Source: Mycolicibacterium litorale (GTDB lineage Bacteria; Actinomycetota; Actinomycetes; Mycobacteriales; Mycobacteriaceae). Taken from it: a DNA stretch of 64,000 bases. A program made the translations under genes and the position numbers. Under the pieces are notes generated by a model. That model was given only the letters and a program-made list of their open reading frames with translations. It made no database searches and was not told the origin of the DNA. This document shows, in pieces, positions 16,234 to 25,112 of the stretch (position 1 is the stretch's first letter; each line of letters starts with the position of its first letter). The stretch is from the NCBI GenBank assembly GCA_002007745.1, contig CP019882.1, positions 5,270,001 to 5,334,000 of the forward strand. The letters are read 5' to 3'.

Positions 16234-16689
16234 TTGCCCAAGCCCCGCCCCAAGGGTCTCGACACCCCGCTGACCAAGTTCATCATCAAGTGGATGTCAC
16301 GCGGCCAGACCGCGGTCTACAAGGTGAGCAACGGCAAGGTCGGCGGCAGCTTCCTCGAGGGAGCGCCGGTGGCGCTGCTGACCACGATCGGCCGCAAGAG
16401 CGGCGAGCCACGGGTCGCACCGCTGCTGTTCCTGCGCGAGGGCGATCGGGTGGTGTTCGTGGCCTCCCAGGGCGGCAGCGACAAGCACCCGCTGTGGTAC
16501 CTCAACCTCAAGGCCAACCCGAAGGTGAAGGTCCAGATCAAGAGCGAGGTGCTCGAGCTGACGGCGCGCGACGCCACCGAGGCCGAGCGTGCCGAGTACT
16601 GGCCCAAGATGACCGCGTTCTACAAGGGCTTCGAGGACTACAAATCCTGGACCGACCGGGTCATCCCGATCGTCATCTGCGACCCGTAA
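16234..16689 (+). CDS. ddn: F420-dependent nitroreductase-family protein, Ddn orthologue
   Basis: A 151-residue split-barrel protein of the deazaflavin-dependent reductase family. The run FIIKWMSRGQTAVYK, TTIGRKSGEPRVAPLLFL and HPLWYLNLKANPKVKVQIK is that of Rv3547 (Ddn), the F420H2-dependent quinone reductase that activates pretomanid-type nitroimidazoles. The start is TTG, 14 bp after the preceding gene. In M. tuberculosis the next gene is Rv3548c; here a 16-kb island intervenes, and a second ddn-type gene of identical length lies at its far side. Confidence 0.92.
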   Translation: MPKPRPKGLDTPLTKFIIKWMSRGQTAVYKVSNGKVGGSFLEGAPVALLTTIGRKSGEPRVAPLLFLREGDRVVFVASQGGSDKHPLWYLNLKANPKVKVQIKSEVLELTARDATEAERAEYWPKMTAFYKGFEDYKSWTDRVIPIVICDP

Positions 16690-16704
16690 CGCCACCCCGG
16701 GACT

Positions 16705-17496
16705 TCAGGACCACAGCGCACCCGCGGCACGTTCTGCGGCGCGGATGCCTGCCGCGAGGTCCACGGTAGCCACCACCAGGTCGGCGTCGTCGGTGTCCCC
16801 GACTCGGGATGCCTGGGCCAGGACCGTCCCGTCCGGCGCGATGATCCGACTCTTGCCCAGCAGGTCGCCACCGCACTGGTTCGCCATGATCCACCACTGC
16901 CCGTTGGCCAGCGCATTAGCGGGATAGAGGATGTCCCACCAGGATTCGGTGGCGGTCTCATATGCGCACGGGGCGATGACGACCCGCGCACCGGCGTCGT
17001 GCAGTGACCGCGCGTATGCGGGGTGGTCACCGTCGAAGCAGGTGCTCAGACCCACGGTGCCGATGCCATCCACCTCGATGACCGTGGCGCGCTCACCGGC
17101 GGCGAACACGTCGTGCTCGCCGAGCGGGGTGTACAGGTGCACCTTGCGGTGCGCGCCGGCCAGCCGGCCGTCAGGCCGGTAGCACACCGCGGTGTTGTAG
17201 ATCCGGTCCGCACTGGACTCCGGTACCGTGCCAGCGAACAGCCACACGCCGTGGCTGCGCGCTGCCTCTGCCAGTGCCAGGCCACGCGGTCCGTCGAGCG
17301 GCTCAGCGGCAGTGCGCGCATCGCCGGCCACCGTCGCGGGGTGGTATCCGCACGGCCACAGCTCCGGCAACACGATCAGGTCAGCGCCCCGCTGCACGAG
17401 GTCGGCGATCAAGCGCAGTGCGTCATCCAGATTGCGTTCGGGATCACCACATTTGGCCAGCCACTGCGCGATCCCAACGGTCACGGCGCCCGTCAT
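16705..17496 (-). CDS. Carbon-nitrogen hydrolase (nitrilase superfamily), omega-amidase-like
   Basis: A 263-residue amidase of the nitrilase superfamily. The Glu-Lys-Cys triad is visible: Glu in LPELWPCGYHP, Lys in HRKVHLYTP and Cys in GLSTCFDGDHPAYAR. These enzymes hydrolyse non-peptide C-N bonds (omega-amides, N-carbamoyl amino acids) and release ammonia. It is last in a six-gene leftward operon; its ATG overlaps the aspartase stop. An amide product of the M20 enzyme would be a plausible substrate, but that is inference. Confidence 0.85.
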   Translation of the reverse strand: MTGAVTVGIAQWLAKCGDPERNLDDALRLIADLVQRGADLIVLPELWPCGYHPATVAGDARTAAEPLDGPRGLALAEAARSHGVWLFAGTVPESSADRIYNTAVCYRPDGRLAGAHRKVHLYTPLGEHDVFAAGERATVIEVDGIGTVGLSTCFDGDHPAYARSLHDAGARVVIAPCAYETATESWWDILYPANALANGQWWIMANQCGGDLLGKSRIIAPDGTVLAQASRVGDTDDADLVVATVDLAAGIRAAERAAGALWS

Positions 17497-18899
17497 CGAC
17501 TACTCCCGCGCCGCGGTCCGGTGAGGTTGTGCGGTTGCAGGATCGTCTCCAACTCGGAGGCGGTCAGCAGCCCACGATCGAGGACCAGGGAGGCGATGTC
17601 GGCGTCGGAGTTCAACGCGTCCGCCGCGAGCCGGGTGGCAGCCTCGTAGCCGATGTAGGGGTTGAGCGCGGTCACCAGACCGATGGACTGGTCGACGGTG
17701 GCACGCATCCGAGCCACATTCGCGGTGATCCCGGCGACGCACCGGGTCCGCAGGGTGTCGCACGCCGCCGTCAGGTGGGCCAGCGACTCGAACAGACTGT
17801 GGGCGATGATCGGCTCGAAGGCGTTGAGCTGCAACTGACCGCCCTCGGCGGCCATGCTGATCGCGACGTCGTTGCCGACCACCTCGAACGCGACCTGATT
17901 GACGACCTCGGGGATCACCGGGTTGACCTTGCCCGGCATGATGCTCGAACCGGCTTGCACGGCAGGAAGATTGATCTCACCCAGACCCGCCCGCGGACCC
18001 GACGAGAGCAGTCGCAGATCGTTGCAGATCTTCGACAACTTCACCGCGGTGCGCTTCAGCACCCCGGACAGCTGGACGAACGAACCGACATCCTGGGTGG
18101 CTTCCACGAGATTCGATGCGGTCACCAAGGGCAGTTCGGTGGCGATGCGCAACTCCTCGCAGACCGCCTCGGCGTACCTCGGGTGTGCGTTGAGTCCGGT
18201 ACCGATCGCGGTGCCGCCGAGGTTGATCTCGCAGATCAGTTCGGCTGCCTCGCCCAACCGGTCGCGATCCTCGCCCACCATCACGGCGTAGCTGCCGAAT
18301 TCCTGACCGAGCGTCATCGGGACGGCATCCTGCAGCTGCGTACGTCCCATCTTCAGGAAGCCGCCGAACTCGACCGCCTTATCGGCGAACGCCGCCACGA
18401 GTTCGCCCATCGCCACCTGCAACCGGTGAACCGCGAACTGCAGCGCGATCTTCAACGCGGTCGGGTAGACGTCGTTGGTGCTCTGTCCGAGATTCACGTG
18501 TTCGAGCGGATGCAGGTGCGCATACTCACCCCGCCGACGCCCGAGCAGTTCCAGGGCCCGGTTGGCGATGACCTCGTTGGCGTTCATATTGGTCGAGGTA
18601 CCCGCACCGCCCTGGATCACGTCGACGACGAACTGGTCGTGCAGCAAGCCGGATTTGAGCTCGTGGCAGGCCGCGACGATGGCGTCGGCACGTTCGGTGC
18701 CGAGTAATCCCAGCCGCTGGTTAGCCCGGGCGGCCGCCAGTTTCACGCACGCCAGCGCGACGATCAACTCCGGATACCGTGAGATCGGCATGCCGGTGAT
18801 CGCGAAGTTCTGCACCGCGCGTGCGGTGTGCACGCCGTAGTACGCGGCGTCGGGGACCTCGAAGTCGCCGAGCAGATCGTGTTCCACGCGCACGGTCAT
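17493..18899 (-). CDS. aspA: Aspartate ammonia-lyase
   Basis: A 468-residue member of the aspartase/fumarase superfamily, converting L-aspartate to fumarate and ammonia. The flexible signature loop is GSSIMPGKVNPV, with catalytic Ser; HVNLGQSTNDVYPTA and KMGRTQLQDAVPMTLGQEF also favour aspartase over fumarase. The N-terminus EHDLLGDFEVPDAAYYGVHT is typical. ATGA overlaps join it to the M20 gene before it and the nitrilase after it. Its presence suggests the operon yields aspartate or a close analogue. Confidence 0.9.
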   Translation of the reverse strand: MTVRVEHDLLGDFEVPDAAYYGVHTARAVQNFAITGMPISRYPELIVALACVKLAAARANQRLGLLGTERADAIVAACHELKSGLLHDQFVVDVIQGGAGTSTNMNANEVIANRALELLGRRRGEYAHLHPLEHVNLGQSTNDVYPTALKIALQFAVHRLQVAMGELVAAFADKAVEFGGFLKMGRTQLQDAVPMTLGQEFGSYAVMVGEDRDRLGEAAELICEINLGGTAIGTGLNAHPRYAEAVCEELRIATELPLVTASNLVEATQDVGSFVQLSGVLKRTAVKLSKICNDLRLLSSGPRAGLGEINLPAVQAGSSIMPGKVNPVIPEVVNQVAFEVVGNDVAISMAAEGGQLQLNAFEPIIAHSLFESLAHLTAACDTLRTRCVAGITANVARMRATVDQSIGLVTALNPYIGYEAATRLAADALNSDADIASLVLDRGLLTASELETILQPHNLTGPRRGSSR

Positions 18900-20068
18900 C
18901 GGACGCCCGCGCCGTCGTCCAGCAGGCGCCGCCTGGTTTCGGCGTCAGCGGCCGCATCCAGAAGCGTCAACGCCAGTGCCAGCGCGCCGTCGACCGCGGC
19001 GCTGTCGGCGGCTGCGGAGATGGCCGCGTCGGCGAACTCGCGCTGGTGGTTCACCGCAGGTAGCGAGTCGATGCCGATGTAGGGGTGGATCGCCGGAATG
19101 CGTTGGGAGACATTGCCCATGTCCGTGGATGCTCGGTTCATCAACGAATCCGAACCGGAACTGAAACGCCTGCCGAGCTCCTCGGCACGCCGCACGTAGC
19201 CGGCAAGTAGCCCCTCGTCGGTGCGGAACTCGGCGTACGGCTTGCTCTCGGGGGTGATCGTCAGTTCGCAGCCGGTAGCCAGCGCGCCCGCCTCGAAGCA
19301 TCGGTTCACGCGCTCCTGCAGACCCGCGAGTTCGGCCAGCGTGCCGGCCCGCACGTACCAACGTCCCTCCGTACGTTGCGGGATGGCGTTCGGCGCCTCT
19401 CCCCCGTTGGTCATCACACCGTGCACGCGAACGTCGTGGGGGAACTGCTGGCGCAGCAGACCGATCGCCACCTGCGCGATGGTGAAGGCGTCGGCGGCGT
19501 TGACTCCTCGATCCGGGTAGGCGGCCGCGTGCGCGGCCTTGCCATCGTATTGAATATGGCTGTGCGACACCGCATACGGTTCTGCTCGCGCTACGTCGAC
19601 CGGTCCGGGGTGCACCATCGCGGCCGCGTGCACCCCGGCGAATCCGCCGCGGTCCAATATCTCGATCTTGCCGCCGCCGCCCTCCTCGGCGGGGGTGCCG
19701 AACACCGACAGCGTGATGCCGAGATCGTCGACGTAGGGCGCGAGTGCGACCGCCGCGCCGGTCGAGATCGCCGCGATCACGTTGTGGCCACAGGCGTGAC
19801 CCATCCCGGGCAGGGCGTCGTACTCGGCGCACAGCGCGAGGTGCAGCGGCCCGGTACCGCAGCGCGCCAGGAAAGCGGTCGGCAGACCGGTGAACTCTTC
19901 CTCGACGGTGAATCCCGAATCTGCGAGATCGCCGGCCACCCGCGCGCAGGATCGGACTTCCTCCCAGGCGATCTCGGGGTGCGCGTGCACGTCATGCGAC
20001 AGTGCGAGGATGCGATCGGTGGCGCGGTCCACCGCCGCCCGGACCGCCCCTTCCAGTGCGGCGGTCAT
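18896..20068 (-). CDS. M20D-family metallo-amidohydrolase (PM20D2/AbgB-like)
   Basis: A 390-residue zinc amidohydrolase of peptidase family M20D. Metal and catalytic motifs are EYDALPGMGHACGHN near residue 87, GTPAEEGGGGK near residue 130 and AAMVHPGP, with the dimerisation domain following YDGKAAHAAAYPDRGVNAAD. Relatives hydrolyse N-acyl or N-aminoacyl amino acids, p-aminobenzoyl-glutamate or beta-alanyl-lysine. ATG 20068 overlaps the DUF1028 stop. The substrate is unknown; the adjacent aspartase makes an N-substituted aspartate attractive. Confidence 0.87.
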   Translation of the reverse strand: MTAALEGAVRAAVDRATDRILALSHDVHAHPEIAWEEVRSCARVAGDLADSGFTVEEEFTGLPTAFLARCGTGPLHLALCAEYDALPGMGHACGHNVIAAISTGAAVALAPYVDDLGITLSVFGTPAEEGGGGKIEILDRGGFAGVHAAAMVHPGPVDVARAEPYAVSHSHIQYDGKAAHAAAYPDRGVNAADAFTIAQVAIGLLRQQFPHDVRVHGVMTNGGEAPNAIPQRTEGRWYVRAGTLAELAGLQERVNRCFEAGALATGCELTITPESKPYAEFRTDEGLLAGYVRRAEELGRRFSSGSDSLMNRASTDMGNVSQRIPAIHPYIGIDSLPAVNHQREFADAAISAAADSAAVDGALALALTLLDAAADAETRRRLLDDGAGVR

Positions 20069-20732
20069 AGATCCCCCGGCACTCCGTACGACGGCGCCGC
20101 GGTGGGATCGATTCCGCGGGTGCGGTAATCGGCCTTCTGCGGCTCCCATACCGACCACAACCGACGCAGCTCACCGACCGGATCGTCGTGCCAGTCGACG
20201 CGCAGGTCGGTGACCGGCCACGGCACGTCCTCGACCACCTGGAGTCCCGCGGAGTGCACCGGTCCCGCCTCGCCACCGGCTGCCAGCGCTGCGGCGAGCC
20301 CGTCCAGCAGTCGCCGTTCGGTCGCCGTGGCGTCGGAGGCGAGGTATCCGTCGAGCAGCGCGTCGATGACGGCGCGGTCGGCGAGCATGTTGCCCGCGGC
20401 AGCGGCGTTCGGGGTCTGCCTCTCGTGGCGGATGCCCAACGCCTGTGCGCCGGTGTGAATCGCGGTGGACCCGGACGAGTCGACGACGATCAATTGCCGG
20501 TATTCGGCGTGCGGTTCGCCCGCCACGGTCTTCTCGAGCGCAGCGCGCGCATCGGCTCCCCGGCAAGCGCATCCAAGGCGAGCGCACCCAGGTTGGGGTT
20601 GGTGACGTTCTGACTGGCCACCGCTCCGACACCCGGCCGCAGATGCACGCACCGCGCGGCGACCGCGGGGCTCGACGAGCACACCGCCATACCGAACGCC
20701 GCACCGTCGCGCACCACCAGCGAGAACGTCAC
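20065..20732 (-). CDS. DUF1028 (Ntn-hydrolase-like) protein, frameshifted
   Basis: The GTG-started product opens TFSLVVRDG, FGMAVCSSSPAVAARC and VGAVASQNVTNPNLG, the signature of DUF1028, an Ntn-hydrolase-fold family of unknown function. Thr2 would be the candidate N-terminal nucleophile after Met removal. The frame breaks at the four-base C run 20558-20561; one extra base joins DALAGG to ADARAALEKTVAG and gives 222 residues, a normal length. The C-terminal part is a separate small domain found in longer family members. It sits between RidA and the M20 enzyme. Confidence 0.8.
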
Positions 20733-21172
20733 GAGGGGGCTCCGCTGAGCACCGCAGTGGCGTCGATCTCCACCAGCCACTCGGGCCGGGCCAACGCGTC
20801 GACCACCAGCCCGGTCGACACCGGGTAGACGCCTTTGAGCCAGCGCCCCATCACCCGGTACACCGGCTCCCGGTACCGAATGTCGACGAGGTAGACCGTC
20901 ACCTTGACGATGTCCTTGAGGCTGCTGCCGGCCTCGTCGAGCAGCATCGCGATGTTGGCCATCGCCTTCTCGGCCTGCACCTCGACGTCCCCGACGCCCA
21001 CCGACGCGCGGGTGTCGAGGTCTTGGCCGATCTGCCCGCGCAGGTACACCACACCACCTGCCACCACCGCCTGGCAGAGGTCGTTGTCGAGGTTCTGCTC
21101 GGGGTAGGTGTCCTTGGTGTTGAACGGCCGGATGCGCCGATGTGTAGCGCCCGCCGGCGTCGCGTCACTCAT
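20729..21172 (-). CDS. RidA family protein (YjgF/YER057c/UK114)
   Basis: A 147-residue RidA-family enzyme. It has the trimeric chorismate-mutase-like fold pattern, with VVYLRGQIGQDLDTRASVGVGDVEVQAEKAMANI and a C-terminal PEWLVEIDATAVL strand; the canonical catalytic Arg of RidA proper near the C-terminus is not evident, so this is likely a non-archetypal member. RidA proteins hydrolyse reactive enamine/imine intermediates or act in catabolic operons. GTGA overlap with the DUF1028 gene. Confidence 0.85.
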   Translation of the reverse strand: MSDATPAGATHRRIRPFNTKDTYPEQNLDNDLCQAVVAGGVVYLRGQIGQDLDTRASVGVGDVEVQAEKAMANIAMLLDEAGSSLKDIVKVTVYLVDIRYREPVYRVMGRWLKGVYPVSTGLVVDALARPEWLVEIDATAVLSGAPS

Positions 21173-21205
21173 GCGGCCCCAATCCTCTCAATCGTGTCGG
21201 CACCA

Positions 21206-22466
21206 TCAGTGGTCGGCGAGTGCCGGCGCCTGGTAGGCGAGATAGCTGCGCTGGATCGCGATCTGGTCGGCCAGGTACTTGGCGTCGTGCCAGACCCCCA
21301 GATGAAGCTCGATCCCCGGCGGGACTGCCATGGCAGACCCAGGAAGTAGATACCCGGCTCGGTCGACACACCGCGCTGGTGGCGCGGCCGGCCGTTGTCG
21401 TCGAAGGCGTCCACCTGAAGCCAACCGAAGTCGAATGCGAAGCCGACGGCCCAGATGATGGACGTGATGCCGGCCTCGGCCAGGTCGAGCGACCTGATCG
21501 GGTCGGTCATGCAGGCGGGGTCCGGGCCGAAATCGCGGGCCTGCGGTTCCTCGGGCAGGTCCAGTCCGTTGCGGGTGACGTACGCGTCCGCCTCGTCGAG
21601 CATCGACAGATAGTTGGCGTCCCCGCTTTCGATGTTGGCGCGCAGGTCCGCAGCGAACGTCATCACTCCGTCCTGGTAGGGGCCGGCCATCCCCAGCAGC
21701 GTGATCCCGCTCGCTGCCAGGTTGCGGAAGTCGACGGTATGACCACCGTGTGCACCGCTGACGGCGATGGTCACGTGCTCGGCACCCCGCGGCGGGGCGG
21801 CCATGTCCCACTTGCCCAAAACGCCGAGCCACCAGCAGAAGTCGCGACCCCGGTAGCTGCGGGGCGGCCGATCGTGTGGGCCGACGGCGAGGTAGACGCG
21901 GCGTCCGGACTGCTGCAGCTCGTCGGCGATCTGCACCCCGGACGAGCCGGCACCGATCACCAGCACGGCCCCGTCGGGCAGCTGCTGCGGATTGCGGTAC
22001 GCGCTGGAGTGCAGCTGGTGGATTCCGGCGCTGTCCGGGACGACCGGCGGGACGACCGGTTTCTGGAAGGCCCCGGTGGCCGCGACGACGTAGCGCGCGT
22101 CGATGGTGCCCTCGGATGTCTCGACGCGAAACCCCAGCCGCCCGGGAAGTTTTCGGACTGATGTCACGGTGACCCCGGTGCGGATGGGGGCGTCGATCTT
22201 GTCCGCGTATGCGACGAGGTAGTCGGCAACCTGCTCCTTGCCGGCGAAGGCATCGGGGGCGACGTCGAACTCCAGTCCGGGGAAACGGTCGTGCCATGCC
22301 GGGCCGTTGGCGACCAGCGAGTCCCAGCGCCAGGACCGCCACCGTTCGGCGATGCGGTCGCGCTCCACCACGAGGTGCGGCACGCCGTGTGCACTGAGGT
22401 GCTCACTCATGGCGATGCCCGCTTGTCCCGCCCGACGACGAGAACTTCCACCTCTTCGATCGACAC
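21206..22466 (-). CDS. FAD/NADPH-dependent monooxygenase (FMO/CzcO-like), two frameshifts
   Basis: A flavoprotein monooxygenase head gene of the six-gene operon. Two Rossmann motifs are visible: VLVVGAGQAGIAMSEHL at the N-terminus (after correction) and VLVIGAGSSGVQIADEL near residue 165, with FMO-type spacing. The start is GTG 22466, five bases after GGAGG. The frame breaks twice: near 22431 (CCC where CCCC is needed) and at 21295-21299 (C5 where C6 is needed). Both corrections together give 420 residues ending IAIQRSYLAYQAPALADH. It may oxygenate a nitrogen, sulfur or ketone group; the substrate is unknown. Confidence 0.85.
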
Positions 22467-22590
22467 CTTGACCTCCACGCATTCGGCACACCTGCTCGCG
22501 CCTTCCATGGTTCAAGCCGCGCCTGCATCTGTACAGCGCATAGATCCGATGTATGGCATCGGTGAAAACGATCCATGCAGGTCGCGGTTG

Positions 22591-23502
22591 TCAGTTGTGG
22601 GGTGCATTCGCGAACAGGTTGCGGCACAGATCGGCCACCACGCTGGCCCGGCGGGTAGGGCGGGCGGCAATAGCGTCGAGGAGCACGACCGTCAGGCTCG
22701 GCGGGTCGCCACTGATCGGAACCGCGGCGACGCGATGTCCGTCGAGTGCGGTGGGCACCGCGGCCCGCAGGTTCAGCACGCAGTAGGCCAGACCGCGCCC
22801 GACCAGGGCCCGGCAGGTTTCCACCGTCGTCGAGCGGTACCGGATGTTCGGCGTGACGCCGGCGGCGCGGAACACGCTCTGGAAGTAATCGCGGCTGTGT
22901 GGCAGATCCAGCAGCACCATCGGTTCGTCGGCCAGCTCGGCGAGGTCGACACTGTCCCGGGTGGCGAACCGATGGTCACCGGACACCAAGACGTAGGGCG
23001 GCAGCGCGTACAGCGGCCAGCGCTTCAACCGCGGATCGTCGACGAGGTCGTAGCCGATGCCGAGTTCGAATGTGCCGTTGGCGACGCCCTCGGCCAGATC
23101 GGCGAGATCGACTTCGGTGGTCAGCAGGTCGAGTTTGGGGAGCTTCTCAGCCGCGGTGGCCAACAGCTGCGGCAGCAGGTAGGGCGCCACGACCTGGAAG
23201 CAGCCGATCGACAGGGTGCCACTGAGCGACGTGCCCAATCCCTGTGCGACAGCACGTAGGTCGGCCGCGGACGCCAGCAGCTGTCGGCTGGCGATGAGCA
23301 ACTCCTTGCCCGCGGGCGTCAGGCTGATTCCGCGGGCGTGATGCCGCACGAGCAGCTGGACCGACAGCGCGTTCTCCAGGTCGGCCAACGCGGCCGACAT
23401 CGCCGACTGGGACAGGTGCACCGATGCCGCCGCCCGCGTGACACTGCCCGCCTCGGCGACGGCGACGAAATACTCGAGCTGCCGCAGGGTGTAGTCGGAC
23501 AT
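22591..23502 (-). CDS. LysR-family transcriptional regulator
   Basis: A 303-residue LysR regulator. The N-terminal winged helix-turn-helix is YTLRQLEYFVAVAEAGSVTR followed by AAASVHLSQSAMSAALADLE; the C-terminal part is a periplasmic-binding-like effector domain. ATG 23502 is preferred because GGGAGG lies eight bases upstream; ATG 23520 is possible. Divergent from the PuuC-like dehydrogenase and 124 bp upstream of the monooxygenase gene in the same direction, it could control both units. Confidence 0.9.
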   Translation of the reverse strand: MSDYTLRQLEYFVAVAEAGSVTRAAASVHLSQSAMSAALADLENALSVQLLVRHHARGISLTPAGKELLIASRQLLASAADLRAVAQGLGTSLSGTLSIGCFQVVAPYLLPQLLATAAEKLPKLDLLTTEVDLADLAEGVANGTFELGIGYDLVDDPRLKRWPLYALPPYVLVSGDHRFATRDSVDLAELADEPMVLLDLPHSRDYFQSVFRAAGVTPNIRYRSTTVETCRALVGRGLAYCVLNLRAAVPTALDGHRVAAVPISGDPPSLTVVLLDAIAARPTRRASVVADLCRNLFANAPHN

Positions 23503-23529
23503 GTCGAGAACCTCCCGCATCAGGAAAAC

Positions 23530-23565
23530 CGATCCTAGGGTTCGGAAACACCTGCTGTACAGGTG
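23530..23565. promoter_or_regulatory. Divergent LysR/dehydrogenase promoter with two palindromes
   Basis: CACCTG-CTGTA-CAGGTG (23549-23565) is a perfect interrupted palindrome, and CCGATCCTAGGGTTCGG (23530-23546) a near-palindrome around CCTAGG. Both lie in the 88-bp space between the divergent start codons, where a LysR protein normally binds. The assignment to this LysR is inference. Confidence 0.5.
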
Positions 23566-23590
23566 CATGTGGTGGGTGCAGGGTGGAACG

Positions 23591-25087
23591 GTGACGACGA
23601 CAGCAGACACCCGCCCCGCGACGCTGGCCGACTGGACCCGCCATGCTGCTGACCTCCGGCCCCGAGACGGTGTCTTCATTGACGGTGCCTTCGGGTCGGC
23701 CCTGTCCGGGGCGACCTTCGATTCGATCAATCCCGCGACCGGCGACGTCATCGCACACGTGGCCTCGGCACAAGAAGCCGACGTCGACCTCGCGGTGCGC
23801 TCCGCCCGGCGCGCGTTCGAGGCCGGCGACTGGTCGCGTTCCTCGATCGGCGAGCGCAAGCGGGTGTTGTTGCGGCTTGCGGACTTGATCACCGAGCACA
23901 GTGTCGAACTGGCCCTGCTGGATTCCGTCGATATGGGCAAACTCGTCACCGAAGCCCACACCGTCGACGTGCCCTCGGCCGCGGGCCTGGTCGCCTACTA
24001 CGGCGAGGCACTCGACAAGATCAACGGCGAGATCGCGCCGACCGAACCCGGCAACCTCGCGCTGGTCACCCGGGAACCGCTCGGTGTGGTCGGCGCCGTG
24101 ACACCGTGGAACTTCCCGCTCGACCTCGCCGTGTGGAAGGTGGCACCGGCGCTGGCCGCCGGAAACTCCGTGGTGCTCAAGCCGTCCGAGCGCGCACCCC
24201 TGTCCTCGCTGCGGCTCGCCGAATTGGCGATCGAAGCCGGCCTGCCCAGCGGGGTGTTGAACGTCGTCCCCGGCTTGGGCCAGACCGCCGGCGCCGCCCT
24301 GGGACTGCACCCCGACGTCGACGTCCTCGCCTTCACCGGCTCGACCGCCACCGGAAAGGCGTTCCTGCGGTACGCCGCCGACTCCAACCTCAAACAGGTC
24401 TGGCTCGAATGCGGGGGCAAGAGCCCCAATCTGGTGTTCGCCGACGCAGACCTCGAGCAGGCCGTCGACAAGGCCCTGTTCGGCGCGTTCTACAACCAGG
24501 GCGCGGTGTGTTCGTCCAATTCCCGCCTGCTGGTACAGAAGTCGATCGCCGACGAGTTCATCGCCGAGCTGGTGGCGCGTGCCGGACAGATGCGCCCGGG
24601 TAATCCGCTCGACCCGGCGGCCGTCCAGGGCGCCATCGTCGACGCCGCCCACACCGAACACGTGTTGGGCTTCGTCGACCGCGCACGCAACCACGGTGAC
24701 GTCAGGGTCGGCGGCAGACGCATCGACGGCGGGTGCTTCATCGAGCCGACCGTGGTGACCGGCCTCGGTCCGGCCGATGAGCTGATCACCGACGAGGTGT
24801 TCGGTCCCGTTCTCGCTGTGCAGACGTTCGACGATCAGGACGAGGCGATCCGGATGGCGAACGACACCGTCTACGGGTTGGCCGCCTCGGTGTGGACCAA
24901 CGACCTGCGCCGCGCCCACACGGTCTCCGCCGCGCTGCGGGCGGGCACGGTGTCGGTCAACACCGTCGATGCGCTGAGCGCGCAGACGCCGTTCGGCGGG
25001 TTCAAGCAGTCTGGCTTCGGCCGCGATCTGTCCCTGCACGCCCTCGACAAGTACACCGGCCTCAAGACCACGTGGATCGCACTGTAG
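23591..25087 (+). CDS. NAD(P)-dependent aldehyde dehydrogenase, PuuC-like
   Basis: A 498-residue aldehyde dehydrogenase. Catalytic residues are Glu in WLECGGKSPN and Cys in NQGAVCSSNSR, with TPWNFPLDLAVWKVAPALAAGN as the cofactor region. Overall it resembles gamma-glutamyl-gamma-aminobutyraldehyde dehydrogenase PuuC and related aminoaldehyde dehydrogenases, including the C-terminal SLHALDKYTGLKTTWI. GTG start at 23591. A class III aminotransferase lies nearby, so an omega-amino acid or amine route is plausible. Confidence 0.88.
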   Translation: MTTTADTRPATLADWTRHAADLRPRDGVFIDGAFGSALSGATFDSINPATGDVIAHVASAQEADVDLAVRSARRAFEAGDWSRSSIGERKRVLLRLADLITEHSVELALLDSVDMGKLVTEAHTVDVPSAAGLVAYYGEALDKINGEIAPTEPGNLALVTREPLGVVGAVTPWNFPLDLAVWKVAPALAAGNSVVLKPSERAPLSSLRLAELAIEAGLPSGVLNVVPGLGQTAGAALGLHPDVDVLAFTGSTATGKAFLRYAADSNLKQVWLECGGKSPNLVFADADLEQAVDKALFGAFYNQGAVCSSNSRLLVQKSIADEFIAELVARAGQMRPGNPLDPAAVQGAIVDAAHTEHVLGFVDRARNHGDVRVGGRRIDGGCFIEPTVVTGLGPADELITDEVFGPVLAVQTFDDQDEAIRMANDTVYGLAASVWTNDLRRAHTVSAALRAGTVSVNTVDALSAQTPFGGFKQSGFGRDLSLHALDKYTGLKTTWIAL

Positions 25088-25112
25088 GACAGGGTTATTC
25101 GCGGCGCTCCCG

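Noticed and set aside
17493..18899. Fumarase or argininosuccinate lyase
   Set aside because: The N-terminal EHDLLG, KMGRTQLQDAVPMT and loop GSSIMPGKVNPV pattern favours aspartase.
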